Assembly: GCF_013386765.1 (NCBI RefSeq)
Contig: NZ_JACARE010000010.1
Coordinates: forward strand, 225,418 to 289,417
Source of the DNA: Pseudomonas yamanorum
GTDB taxonomy: Bacteria > Pseudomonadota > Gammaproteobacteria > Pseudomonadales > Pseudomonadaceae
Reading direction: 5' to 3'
Length of the DNA: 64,000 bases
In this document: positions 25,212 to 33,942 of the stretch, piece by piece
Layout of the letters: each line of letters opens with the position of its first letter
How positions within the stretch are numbered: position 1 is the first letter of the stretch
Notes under the pieces: model-generated
Seen by the model: the letters and a program-made list of their open reading frames with translations, nothing else
Told to the model about the DNA's origin: nothing
Databases searched by the model: none
Translations under genes and position numbers: made by a program

Positions 25212-26348
25212 ATGAATCAGGTCAAACAGCTTTTCACCCGCTACAAAATGCTCGCCCTGTTGATCGCCGTGGTGCTGATCTGGGTGTTTTTCAGCTGGCA
25301 GACCGAAGGCGGTTTCCTGACCCCGCGCAACCTGTCGAACCTGCTGCGGCAGATGTCCATCACCGGCATCCTGGCCTGCGGCATGGTACTGGTGATCATC
25401 AGCGGCGAGATCGACCTGTCGGTGGGCTCGATGCTCGGTTTGCTCGGCGGCGTCGCAGCGATCCTGGATGTGGTCTATCACATTCCGCTGCCGCTCAACC
25501 TGGCCATCGTCGCCCTGTGCGGCTTGCTGATTGGCCTGGGCAACGGCTACATGACCGCGTACCTGCGCATCCCCTCGTTCATCGTCGGGCTGGGCGGCAT
25601 GCTCGCGTTTCGCGGCGTGCTGCTGGGCATTACCGGCGGCACCACGATTGCGCCGGTATCGCCGGAGTTGGTGTACATCGGCCAGGGTTACCTGCCGACG
25701 GTGGTCGGGGTGATTCTCGGTGTGTTGCTGTTCGGGCTGGCGCTCTTCCTGACCTGGCGCCAGCGTCGCAACCGTGCCCTGCACGGGCTGGCATTGCCGT
25801 CGATGCTGCGCGACAGCGTGCGCGTGGTGCTGATCGGCTTCGTGCTGGCCGGCTTCGTCTACACCCTCAACAGCTACGACGGCATTCCCGTGCCGGTGCT
25901 GCTGCTCCTGGTACTGCTGGGAGTGTTCAGCTACGTCACCAGCCAGACCGTATTTGGCCGGCGCATCTACTCGGTGGGCAGCAACATGGAGGCCACGCGC
26001 CTGTCGGGGATCAACGTGCAGGCGGTGAAGCTGTGGATCTTCGGGATCATGGGCGTGATGTGCGCCCTCGCCGGGCTGGTCAACACCGCGCGCCTGGCGG
26101 CCGGTTCACCGTCGGCGGGCAACATGGGCGAACTGGACGCCATCGCGGCGTGCTTCATTGGCGGCACCTCGATGCGCGGCGGCTCGGGCACCGTGTACGG
26201 CGCCCTGCTCGGCGCGCTGGTGATCAGCAGCCTGGACAACGGCATGTCGATGCTCGACGTGGACAGCTACTGGCAGATGATCGTCAAGGGCAGCATCCTG
26301 GTGCTGGCGGTGTGGGTGGATGTGAGTACGCGGACCGGGCGTCGCTGA
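25212..26348 (+). CDS. xylH: D-xylose ABC transporter, permease
   Basis: A 378-residue polytopic inner-membrane permease of the branched monosaccharide family. Hydrophobic segments include LLIAVVLIWVFFSW, ITGILACGMVLVIISGEIDL, LAIVALCGLLIGLG and FIVGLGGMLAFRGVLLGI. The conserved GEIDLSVGSMLGL and the EAA-like GSGTVYGALLGALVISSLDNGM are present. It starts on the base after the xylG stop. No xylulokinase or further sugar gene follows; the next gene is convergent. Confidence 0.95.
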   Translation: MNQVKQLFTRYKMLALLIAVVLIWVFFSWQTEGGFLTPRNLSNLLRQMSITGILACGMVLVIISGEIDLSVGSMLGLLGGVAAILDVVYHIPLPLNLAIVALCGLLIGLGNGYMTAYLRIPSFIVGLGGMLAFRGVLLGITGGTTIAPVSPELVYIGQGYLPTVVGVILGVLLFGLALFLTWRQRRNRALHGLALPSMLRDSVRVVLIGFVLAGFVYTLNSYDGIPVPVLLLLVLLGVFSYVTSQTVFGRRIYSVGSNMEATRLSGINVQAVKLWIFGIMGVMCALAGLVNTARLAAGSPSAGNMGELDAIAACFIGGTSMRGGSGTVYGALLGALVISSLDNGMSMLDVDSYWQMIVKGSILVLAVWVDVSTRTGRR

Positions 26349-26361
26349 AGGTGCCGGACCG

Positions 26362-27111
26362 TTACTGCACCGGCAGGAAGTTCATCAGCAGCAAGCTTTG
26401 CGCGTAATTGAGGCCGATGCGCCGGTAGCGTTCGTCGAGCATCTGGGTCAACAGGTCGAGGCGCGCGACGATCTTGCCGAACTCGACGGCGAAACTCAGG
26501 TTGCTGGCCTCCTCCGAGATCTCGTTGGAGAACAGCAATAACGAGCCATTGGCATCCTGGCGCTGGCTGAGCAGCCAGGTTGCCTTCTCGATATTGCGCG
26601 CGGCATTGCTGACGAACTGCGGGTTGATCGAGTCGCTTATATAGAACTCGGTGCGCCCGCCGTGTGCCGTCACCAGCATGCTGCCGATCGCGTAGATGAA
26701 CGCCCCCACCCGATCGCCGCGAAACTCCGGGCTCAAGGAATAACTCAGCGCCGCCAGGTCGCGGCGATCCCCCAGGGCGGGCAGCGGTTGGCGAAGTTCG
26801 ATGGCCTGGCGGATCTGTCGGGCCGCGGTCACAGCGTCTGTGTAACCCGACTGGCGCCACTGGTTGGGGTTGCGCAGGTAGAGCTTGCTCATCAGCAAAT
26901 ACAGGCTTTGCAGGTTGTCGCGCATACCCAGGGTGGCCATGCGGTCGACGCTGGTCTGGAAGAATTCATCGGGCTTGCCATTGCTGAACTGCTTGGCAAT
27001 ATCGCGCCCCTGCTGCTGGCTGCAACCGCTGGCGCACAGCATCAAGACCGCCGCCAGCAACAGCGGCTGGCGCATCCATCGAGTGATAAGAACAAGTAAC
27101 GTGCGATCCAT
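26362..27111 (-). CDS. Predicted lipoprotein of unknown function
   Basis: About 249 residues. The N-terminal segment MRQPLLLAAVLMLCASGCSQ is a lipoprotein signal with lipobox ASGC. The mature protein is helical (IAKQFSNGKPDEFFQTSVDR, SKLYLRNPNQWRQSGY, LDLLTQMLDERYRRIGLNYA). Pseudomonads carry similar lipoproteins without assigned function; I do not recognise a domain. The start could be the ATG at 27111 or at 27075; neither has a strong ribosome binding site, and a longer ORF to 27237 would bury the signal sequence. Confidence 0.7.
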   Translation of the reverse strand: MDRTLLVLITRWMRQPLLLAAVLMLCASGCSQQQGRDIAKQFSNGKPDEFFQTSVDRMATLGMRDNLQSLYLLMSKLYLRNPNQWRQSGYTDAVTAARQIRQAIELRQPLPALGDRRDLAALSYSLSPEFRGDRVGAFIYAIGSMLVTAHGGRTEFYISDSINPQFVSNAARNIEKATWLLSQRQDANGSLLLFSNEISEEASNLSFAVEFGKIVARLDLLTQMLDERYRRIGLNYAQSLLLMNFLPVQ

Positions 27112-27302
27112 CGGCACCAGGTCTGGGTCTGCTGTCCACGCGGGAATTAGTGTGGTCGGGTCAGAGATAGATCGGAAGAATGGGAAAAAGTGCAGTGGGG
27201 GGCGGCAAACGAATAGTTTTTCGAAAGGTGCATCCACTTTGATCCCTGGTACGTAGATTCAATACCCTCAACCGGAGGGCACAAGAATCCAGGAGATACA
27301 TC

Positions 27303-27863
27303 ATGCACGCCATCTACAGAAAACTTGCTGCCGTCGCCTGCCTCACCGTCCTCTGCGTCACGACTACCCTCAGCTTTGCCGCCGACACCGTGATGGTGGG
27401 CGGTGCGGCAATGTATCCGACGAAAACCATTGTCGAAAACGCCGTCAACTCTAAGGACCACACCACCCTGGTGGCGGCAGTGAAGGCCGCCGGGCTGGTG
27501 GAGACCCTTAACAGCAAAGGCCCGTTTACCGTATTCGCACCCACCAACGAGGCCTTTGCCAAGCTGCCGGCAGGCACCGTCGATACGCTGGTGAAACCTG
27601 AACACAAAGCCGACTTGACGAAAATCCTGACCTACCACGTGGTGCCGGGTACCCATACCTCTGCACAACTGATGGCCGACGCCAAGAAGAACGGCGGTAC
27701 CGTGATGTTGAAAACCGTGCAGGGCGAATCGCTGACGATCAAGCTGCATGACGGCAAGTTGTGGGTAGTGGATGCCAAGGGCGGCAAGGCCAGCATCAGC
27801 ATTGCGGATGTGATGCAGTCCAATGGCGTGATTCATGTGGTTGATTCGGTGTTGATGCCGTAA
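27303..27863 (+). CDS. Secreted fasciclin (FAS1) domain protein
   Basis: A 186-residue exported protein. Signal peptide about 1-26 ending SFAA, then one FAS1 domain (about 40-185) with the H1 and H2 motifs of the family: FTVFAPTNEAFAKLPAGTVD and the C-terminal SNGVIHVVDSVLMP, plus the YH region LTYHVVPGTHTSAQL. Single-domain bacterial FAS1 proteins are secreted adhesion or matrix-associated proteins of mostly unknown role. CAGGAG lies upstream of the ATG, and a terminator follows. Confidence 0.93.
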   Translation: MHAIYRKLAAVACLTVLCVTTTLSFAADTVMVGGAAMYPTKTIVENAVNSKDHTTLVAAVKAAGLVETLNSKGPFTVFAPTNEAFAKLPAGTVDTLVKPEHKADLTKILTYHVVPGTHTSAQLMADAKKNGGTVMLKTVQGESLTIKLHDGKLWVVDAKGGKASISIADVMQSNGVIHVVDSVLMP

Positions 27864-27878
27864 TCGTCACCCGACACG

Positions 27879-27910
27879 GAAAAGCCCGACGCAGTGGTCG
27901 GGCTTTTTCA
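27879..27910. terminator. Terminator after the fasciclin gene
   Basis: AAAAGCCCGAC / GTCGGGCTTTTT hairpin directly after the stop. Also usable by the convergent small gene that ends at 27917. Confidence 0.85.
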
Positions 27911-27916
27911 GTCCCA

Positions 27917-28114
27917 TCAGTTGTCGGGGTGTTCACTCGCGACAGAATCGGCGGCGTCTACATCCGACATGTCCTCTTCCAGAGGCCCGTCGTCGTCCGG
28001 TGGCAGAGGCACCTCGGGCTGATCGCGCCGGGGATCATGGCCGGTTTCATTGTCTGTACCGCGCGTTACGCCTTGCTGGGAGACGTTCCCAGGGGCCTTC
28101 TCGTCAATTTCCAT
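27917..28114 (-). CDS. Small acidic hypothetical protein, 65 residues
   Basis: The reading starts at the ATG at 28114 with GGAGAG five bases upstream. The product begins MEIDEKAPGNVSQQG and is rich in Asp, Glu and Pro (LPPDDDGPLEEDMSDVDAAD), so it is probably disordered and strongly acidic. No domain is recognised. The longer ORF upstream has arginine-rich, unlikely sequence. It lies downstream of the 108-residue gene on the same strand and may share its transcript. Confidence 0.6.
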   Translation of the reverse strand: MEIDEKAPGNVSQQGVTRGTDNETGHDPRRDQPEVPLPPDDDGPLEEDMSDVDAADSVASEHPDN

Positions 28115-28215
28115 GCTGGCTCTCCGTTCTCGCGCGCGGGATGTCCGTGCTTGAACATGAGAAACGGTGCGGGGCTGGGAAGTGCCGGGTGATGGACGAA
28201 CGGTGAGGCTCAGTG

Positions 28216-28542
28216 TCATAACGGCCCTAACGATCCCAGAGTCTCCATCAAGCGCAAGATCCGTGGTTTTTCCGCAGGCTTTTCGCCGATACAGCACACG
28301 CCCGGGTCGGTGAGAGAACACCAGACAGATACTCGGTCTCCTACCCGCAGGCCTTCGGTAGCTTTACGAAGCGTTGCTGTTGACCAAGCGTCAACCGTCT
28401 CATTGAGAGACTTGTGAAAATGCTGCCCGTTGACGCTATAGCTGAAGCTCATGAACTGCCCGGTGGCCCACGACGCCTCACTCCCGACAAAGGTGACGTA
28501 GCCGGGGACCACTTGCCCTTCAGGTATGTCCTTGGCACTCAT
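28216..28542 (-). CDS. Hypothetical protein, 108 residues
   Basis: The ATG at 28542 has CAGGAG seven bases upstream. The protein is beta-rich (VVPGYVTFVGSEASWATGQF, FSYSVNGQHFHKSL, VGDRVSVWCSLTDPGVCCIG) and reads like a small beta-sandwich or OB-like domain. No signal peptide. Not recognised. It is divergent from the arsR-like gene. Confidence 0.6.
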   Translation of the reverse strand: MSAKDIPEGQVVPGYVTFVGSEASWATGQFMSFSYSVNGQHFHKSLNETVDAWSTATLRKATEGLRVGDRVSVWCSLTDPGVCCIGEKPAEKPRILRLMETLGSLGPL

Positions 28543-28686
28543 GGTTCTCTCCTGAGATACAGCGCTGCATGGACGATCCTCGCGGTGAAATCTTCAGAAA
28601 GATTAGCAAGGGTTCGAGAAAGCGCTTTTACACCCACGGGAACGAGAGTGGACACCCATGACAACGGTACGCAACTGCGCATTGAC

Positions 28687-28706
28687 ATATCGGTAAATCT
28701 CGATAT
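28687..28706. promoter_or_regulatory. Operator 1 and promoter of the arsR-like gene
   Basis: The imperfect palindrome ATATCG-N8-CGATAT (28687-28706) sits between a TTGACA -35 (28682-28687) and a TATCCT -10 (28704-28709), spaced 16 bases. A dimer bound here would block the promoter. The palindrome recurs at 29033-29054. Confidence 0.65.
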
Positions 28707-28715
28707 CCTCGGCTC

Positions 28716-29018
28716 ATGGACTTACTCGAAATATTCAAAGCCCTCTCAAACCAGACACGCCTCCAAATCCTGAAAGGTTTGAAAGACCCCGAAAAGAACT
28801 TCCCTCCACAGGATGAAGGTGATGTTCACACGGTGGGCGTGTGCGTCAGCAGTATTCAGGAAGGCATAGGGCTGTCCCAGTCGACGGTGTCCGGTTATCT
28901 CGCAACCCTGCAACGTGTGGGCCTGGTGGAAGTCCGGCGTATCGGCCAGTGGACCTACTACAAGCGCAATGAAGCAAACATCAGCAAGCTTGCCGAGATC
29001 ATGGGGAAAGAGCTGTAA
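28716..29018 (+). CDS. ArsR-family transcriptional regulator
   Basis: A 100-residue winged-helix repressor: MDLLEIFKALSNQTRLQIL is the family N-terminus, GLSQSTVSGYLATLQRVGLV the recognition helix and VRRIGQWTYYKRNE the wing. It has one cysteine (Cys43), so the two-Cys metal site of ArsR proper is absent; sensing by a single thiol or another ligand is possible. No ribosome binding site precedes the ATG, and the best promoter places transcription start at or next to the A of the ATG, so the mRNA may be leaderless. The next gene, a quinone oxidoreductase, carries the same operator and is the likely target. Confidence 0.9.
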   Translation: MDLLEIFKALSNQTRLQILKGLKDPEKNFPPQDEGDVHTVGVCVSSIQEGIGLSQSTVSGYLATLQRVGLVEVRRIGQWTYYKRNEANISKLAEIMGKEL

Positions 29019-29032
29019 CTTTTTTACCGCAT

Positions 29033-29054
29033 GATATCGAGATTTCGCGATATC
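29033..29054. promoter_or_regulatory. Operator 2 before the quinone oxidoreductase gene
   Basis: GATATCG-N8-CGATATC, an exact 7-base inverted repeat. Its reverse complement matches the arsR upstream site at about 19 of 22 positions. Confidence 0.65.
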
Positions 29055-29080
29055 CCTTTTTATCGAAATGAGGAAATACA

Positions 29081-30073
<993 letters not shown>

Positions 30074-30101
30074 GCTGCCGCACTGAAGGGAGAACGAGTA
30101 A

Positions 30102-30347
30102 ATGGCAACACTGATAGAAAAGCTCGACGGCCCAAGAACCGCACAGCAGGAACTGTTCTACGACCTTGAAGATGCGACGGCCGTTATCGCCTGGTCGGTC
30201 AATGAGCTAGCCACTCTCGCCGGGGTTGCCAAATCGCCAGACGAAGCGATCGCCCTGATGAAGATGGGTGCATTGCTCGCAGCCCAGCAGCAAAAGCTCA
30301 GCGAGTATGCGGATGAGGTAAAGGCGGGAAAGATTGTACGAGCGTGA
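30102..30347 (+). CDS. Hypothetical protein, 81 residues
   Basis: An all-helical small protein: LEDATAVIAWSVNELATLAG and ALMKMGALLAAQQQKLSEYA. GGGAG precedes the ATG. It lies 28 bases after the quinone oxidoreductase gene with a terminator behind it, so it is probably the third gene of the arsR-like operon. No recognised domain or signal peptide. Confidence 0.65.
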   Translation: MATLIEKLDGPRTAQQELFYDLEDATAVIAWSVNELATLAGVAKSPDEAIALMKMGALLAAQQQKLSEYADEVKAGKIVRA

Positions 30348-30356
30348 ATACCCTTT

Positions 30357-30382
30357 AGCCCGCCCCCACCGCGGGCTTTTAT
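30357..30382 (+). terminator. Terminator after the arsR-like gene cluster
   Basis: AGCCCGC / GCGGGCTTTTATTT hairpin following the 81-residue gene. Confidence 0.8.
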
Positions 30383-30487
30383 TTGCCTGGGATTCAGCAA
30401 AGGGGGTATCAAAATATTCATCCAGTTTCATTTGTTGATGGCCCGGGCTGTCGCCTTAATGCTCCCACAACATTCGTGCACTGGAGC

Positions 30488-30495
30488 AAGAATAA
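30488..30495 (+). promoter_or_regulatory. CA motif at the oprD-family start
   Basis: AAGAATAA between the GGAGC ribosome binding site and the ATG (sharing its A) fits the AAnAAnAA Crc/Hfq motif, as found for many Pseudomonas nutrient porins. Confidence 0.45.
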
Positions 30496-31823
30496 TGAAA
30501 AACCGCCGACCGGCACTTCAAATCAATACCTTGGCCGTGGCGCTGGCATTTGCCTTGCCGGCGATGAGCTACGCAAGCGATCAGTCCGACTCCAAGGGGT
30601 TTGTCGCCGACAGCAGTTTGAATATCCTCAACCGCAACCTGTTCTGGAACCAGAACGGCAATGGCGCCCATACCCGTGACTGGAGCCAGGCGCTGATGGC
30701 GACCTACAGTTCGGGCTTCACCCAAGGCACCGTCGGCATCGGCATCGATGCGTTTGCCGACCTGGCGCTGCGCATCGACGGCAACACCGACCGTGCCGGT
30801 GGCCCGAACATTCCATCCGACGCCAATGGCAATCCGGACCACGGCCTCGCCAAGGCCGGCGGAGACATCAAGTTCCGTATTTCCAATACCACGCTCAAGG
30901 TCGGCGACTTGCAGCCCACCTCGCCCGTGTTCGCCACGGCCGATAACTACCTGTTGCCACAGACCGCGTCAGGCTTTCAGATCGACAGCCATGAAATCAC
31001 CGGCCTGAACCTGGAGGCCGGCCATTACACCTCCGGCACCGGTACCACCACCACATCGCGCAGCGGCGACATTCTCGCCAGCTACGCCGGTGTGAGCGCA
31101 GCTTCGGCCAGCTACGCGGGGGGCAAGTACCAGTTCAGCAAGGAATTCACCGCGTCGCTGTACGGAGCGCACCTGGAAGACGTCTGGAATCAGTACTACG
31201 TCAACCTGAACCTTGTTCATCCACTGACCGCTGACCAATCCGTCGGGCTGGACTTCAACCTCTATCGCACACTCGACGACGGCAGCGCCAAGGCCGGGAC
31301 CATCGACACCACCGCAGCCTCGCTGGCGGCGGCCTACACCCTGGGTGCACAGACCTTCACCCTGGCCGGGCAGAAGGTCCATGGTGACGAACCGTTCGAC
31401 TATGTCGGCTTTGGCGAGACCAACGCCGGTGTCGGCGCGGGCCGCTATGGCAACTCGATCAACCTGGCGGACTCGGTGCAGTACTCCGACTTCAACGGCC
31501 CGGGCGAGCGGTCCTGGCAGATGCGCTACGACCTGGACATGAGCACCTTTGGCGCCCCTGGCCTGAGCTTTATGGCCCGTCATATCCGCGGTTCCGGCAT
31601 CGACGGCACGCACACTCCCGGCAACTCGGCCTACACCGGGTTCTATGGTGCCAACGACCAGGAACACGAAACTGACGCCGAAGTGAAATACGTCGTACAG
31701 AGTGGGCCGGCCAAGAAACTGTCGTTTCGCCTGCGGGAAGCTTGGCACGATGGCGATGCGTCCACCGGCGGGCATCTGGTGCAGACGCGGCTGATTACCG
31801 AGTATCCGTTGAATATCTTCTAA
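30495..31823 (+). CDS. OprD-family outer-membrane porin
   Basis: A 442-residue porin. Signal peptide about 1-28 (MKNRRPALQINTLAVALAFA with SYAS cleavage region), then the OprD pattern SKGFVADSSLNILNRNLFWN, RDWSQALMATYSSGFTQGTV, FGIGIDAFA-like GIGIDAFADLALRID, and the barrel ending LITEYPLNIF. Family members take up one class of small carboxylates or amino acids (OccD or OccK types); which one cannot be told here. GGAGC precedes the ATG at 30495; an in-frame start upstream lies outside the signal. It is monocistronic. Confidence 0.93.
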   Translation: MKNRRPALQINTLAVALAFALPAMSYASDQSDSKGFVADSSLNILNRNLFWNQNGNGAHTRDWSQALMATYSSGFTQGTVGIGIDAFADLALRIDGNTDRAGGPNIPSDANGNPDHGLAKAGGDIKFRISNTTLKVGDLQPTSPVFATADNYLLPQTASGFQIDSHEITGLNLEAGHYTSGTGTTTTSRSGDILASYAGVSAASASYAGGKYQFSKEFTASLYGAHLEDVWNQYYVNLNLVHPLTADQSVGLDFNLYRTLDDGSAKAGTIDTTAASLAAAYTLGAQTFTLAGQKVHGDEPFDYVGFGETNAGVGAGRYGNSINLADSVQYSDFNGPGERSWQMRYDLDMSTFGAPGLSFMARHIRGSGIDGTHTPGNSAYTGFYGANDQEHETDAEVKYVVQSGPAKKLSFRLREAWHDGDASTGGHLVQTRLITEYPLNIF

Positions 31824-31890
31824 GCAGGCTGGAGTGCCCGGTGAATGAATCAACCGGGCACTGCGAATCCGGCCTGGGTAGCGAACGCTC

Positions 31891-32292
31891 TTAGTAGGCC
31901 GTCGGGGTGAAAGAGAAGCTGCTGCCATGTTGGGAAATTCTGCGGCGAACCAGATCTCCCGCTTTCACATCAACTTCTGACTCGATGATTCTTGACGTAC
32001 CAAAGATCATATATTTCGAAACACCAAGAATATGCTTGCCCGGCGCCAGTCCAAATCTGGCGACCTCTCCTGGGTGAAACTCAGCGGAAGGCTTGCCATC
32101 GACATGCAAAATAAACCGGACCTCGGCTCCGTAGATGCCTGAGTCCCTGGTCACCACCAGTTGAGCGGCATTCTTCTCGGTGAACGCATACAACCTTGTG
32201 GATGGCACCGGGTCTGCATTTTCGGCAGAGATTGGAGATGTGGAGCACCCACCCATGGCCACAAGCAATAACGCTCCGATTACACGGCGCAT
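31891..32292 (-). CDS. Small lipoprotein of unknown function
   Basis: A 133-residue protein from the ATG at 32292, which has GAGGGA six bases upstream. MRRVIGALLLVAMGGC is a lipoprotein signal (Cys16). The mature domain is beta-rich (RFILHVDGKPSAEFHPGEVA, FGLAPGKHILGVSKYM) and resembles the DUF2846/PEGA type of surface-layer or stress lipoproteins, a tentative comparison. The next gene upstream on the same strand is a similar lipoprotein, 35 bases away, so they may form an operon. Confidence 0.7.
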   Translation of the reverse strand: MRRVIGALLLVAMGGCSTSPISAENADPVPSTRLYAFTEKNAAQLVVTRDSGIYGAEVRFILHVDGKPSAEFHPGEVARFGLAPGKHILGVSKYMIFGTSRIIESEVDVKAGDLVRRRISQHGSSFSFTPTAY

Positions 32293-32327
32293 AACGATCC
32301 CTCGTAAAAAAGTTGCCACAAGCCACG

Positions 32328-32786
32328 TCAATCTATACGTACGCTCGGTACTGGCTGCAACGAAGCTTGAGGCAATGCAACAGCCGACAGGTTTCCAGTA
32401 GCGTCTTCAGGCAGCGTGTACATCGCGCCTGTCAGCGGATCTACGATCAGCATGCCGATCAAACCGCCAATCAGCAGATTTCCCCAGTACCAGCCGCTAA
32501 CCGTAGACTTCAGGGGAACAGTCGTCTCTGTGTATCCGTCCTTCTGGAAGGTGACGGTATAGCTCTGGCTTTTAAAGTAGCCTCGGCTCGTCTCCAGAAG
32601 CGCCGTTCCTGGTGTGACGCCCTTCAGTAGTACGCTTCCCTTGCTGTCCTTGATTACATAGTTGGCATTTGTCGGCAGGCTGTACAATCCAACCTTTGGC
32701 TTACTATCACTCACGATACTTGCGCATCCGCCCAAGAGCATCATTGCTGTTAGCAGTGTGGCGCCCGCCACCATTCCCATCTTCAT
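32328..32786 (-). CDS. Lipoprotein with PEGA-like domain
   Basis: A 152-residue protein from the ATG at 32786 with ACGGAG upstream. MKMGMVAGATLLTAMMLLGGC is the lipoprotein signal. The segment YVIKDSKGSVLLKGVTPGTA and YTVTFQKDGYTETTVPLKST have the pattern of PEGA-type repeats, and LLIGGLIGMLIVDPLTGAMY is a conserved hydrophobic stretch with the GxxG spacing seen in a widespread family of small bacterial lipoproteins. Function unknown. Probably cotranscribed with the next lipoprotein. Confidence 0.75.
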   Translation of the reverse strand: MKMGMVAGATLLTAMMLLGGCASIVSDSKPKVGLYSLPTNANYVIKDSKGSVLLKGVTPGTALLETSRGYFKSQSYTVTFQKDGYTETTVPLKSTVSGWYWGNLLIGGLIGMLIVDPLTGAMYTLPEDATGNLSAVALPQASLQPVPSVRID

Positions 32787-33137
32787 ACCGTCACTCCGTT
32801 GCGCCTTCATTGGCATGGCTGAAGCTCAACCGGCGCGCATTGTAGCGAAGTGATGGCATTTGGACATCCTCAGCACAAACAGTTTATGGAACCTGCCGCC
32901 CTTGGAGTCATGGAGCTGATGAGGATTGCAGAGCGGCTGGCTGGGTAGGCGGATGAGGTGAAAGCGGGCAGCGTTGGTGAGTCCGTCCTCCGTAGCCGAA
33001 TCCACCACGGCATACATTGTTACAATCGTTCCAGCGTAGTCACCGCCCCCAGAGAACTTCAAACTTTTACTTTAGTCCCACCATCAGGCGTGCTTTAAAC
33101 CGTGAGCGCCTGCTGACAACCCATTGAGGTTCACAAA
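32787..33137. other. 351-base intergenic region
   Basis: No gene is supported; the short ORFs here have no ribosome binding sites and unlikely composition. The region holds the promoters for the lipoprotein unit and for the glycine-zipper gene. Confidence 0.4.
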
Positions 33138-33569
33138 ATGAAAATGACACTACCCGCCCTGGCTTTGGGTCTCCTCATGTCGCAAGGAGCAATGGCTGCC
33201 GGAGATGGCACAGCCGCTCTTGGCGGTGGCGTTGGTGGTGCACTTGGCAACATCGTAGGCCAACAGCTTGGCGGCTCAACTGGCGCAGCGGTAGGCGCAG
33301 GCGTAGGGGGGGCTGCCGGTAGTGCCGTTGGTGCTCAAAGAGGCAACAGAGCGGAAGCCGCATTAGGTGGCGGTATCGGCTCGGCTGGTGGCTCACTCAT
33401 TGGTAATCGTCTCGGCGGCTCCACTGGCTCGACGATCGGTGCAGGTCTCGGCGGCGCTGCGGGTGGCGCGCTAGGTAACAACCTGGCGGACGATGAGAGC
33501 AATCATCGGTCGGATGGCAAGAAGCACAAAGGTAACAACAAGCATAAACACAAGAACAAGCATCGCTAG
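33138..33569 (+). CDS. Glycine-zipper protein with basic His/Lys tail
   Basis: A 143-residue protein. Signal peptide about 1-21 (MKMTLPALALGLLMSQGAMA), then two similar glycine-zipper units: GGGVGGALGNIVGQQLGGST (about 31-50) and GGGIGSAGGSLIGNRLGGST (about 77-96), each followed by GAG[VL]GGAAG. The last 25 residues are almost all Lys, His, Asn, Gly and Arg. Glycine-zipper regions insert in or associate with membranes; the tail could bind polyanions or metal. Similar proteins are common in pseudomonads without known function. A terminator follows. Confidence 0.8.
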   Translation: MKMTLPALALGLLMSQGAMAAGDGTAALGGGVGGALGNIVGQQLGGSTGAAVGAGVGGAAGSAVGAQRGNRAEAALGGGIGSAGGSLIGNRLGGSTGSTIGAGLGGAAGGALGNNLADDESNHRSDGKKHKGNNKHKHKNKHR

Positions 33570-33589
33570 TTTCTGGCGCTGTTACATCG

Positions 33590-33616
33590 AAGCCCGGCCT
33601 AGCGCCGGGCTTCTTG
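33590..33616 (+). terminator. Terminator after the glycine-zipper gene
   Basis: AAGCCCGGC / GCCGGGCTT hairpin with a short T-rich tail (CTTGT). Confidence 0.75.
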
Positions 33617-33663
33617 TATCTGCCCTTCGCCGTGCCGCCACTATTCCCAAACCCCAGAAACGC

Positions 33664-33688
33664 AAAAGCCCCGCAATAGCGGGGCTCT
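33664..33688 (-). terminator. Terminator of the tRNA-Ser gene
   Basis: On the minus strand AAGAGCCCCGC ATT GCGGGGCTTTT, a strong hairpin with T run starting 12 bases after the tRNA 3' end. Confidence 0.85.
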
Positions 33689-33699
33689 TGAGTCAATCT

Positions 33700-33790
33700 T
33701 GGCGGGAAACCAGGGATTCGAACCCTGGGAACGCTATTAACGTTCGCCGGTTTTCAAGACCGGTGCATTCAACCACTCTGCCAATTTCCC
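33700..33790 (-). tRNA. tRNA-Ser (anticodon UGA)
   Basis: A 91-base class II tRNA with encoded CCA. The acceptor stem pairs GGGAAAT with GTTTCCC plus discriminator G. The anticodon loop sits in CGGTCTTGAAAACCGG (anticodon TGA). A long variable arm (GAACGTTAATAGCGTTC) is present, and the T arm contains GGTTCGAATCC. Its 3' end points toward the lipoprotein/glycine-zipper genes. No duplicated 3' end (attachment site) was found nearby. Confidence 0.95.
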
Positions 33791-33942
33791 TTGTGCAACA
33801 CAGGATTAGCGTAGCCCATCCTGTCTCAGCGGGCGCCATAATACCCGAATGAAACACACTGTCAAACTCTCGCCATAGCTTGTTACAGAGCGTCTGTTAT
33901 GATCCTTGCGACTGAATGTTTCAAAACTGAAGGAGTGTCGCC

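Noticed and set aside
23517..25784. 755-codon minus-strand open frame across xylG and xylH
   Set aside because: Shadow frame rich in His, Gln and Arg; crosses two convincing transporter genes and their junction.
33690..33800. Integration attachment site at the tRNA-Ser 3' end
   Set aside because: No second copy of the tRNA 3' end and no integrase gene were found in the flanking bases.
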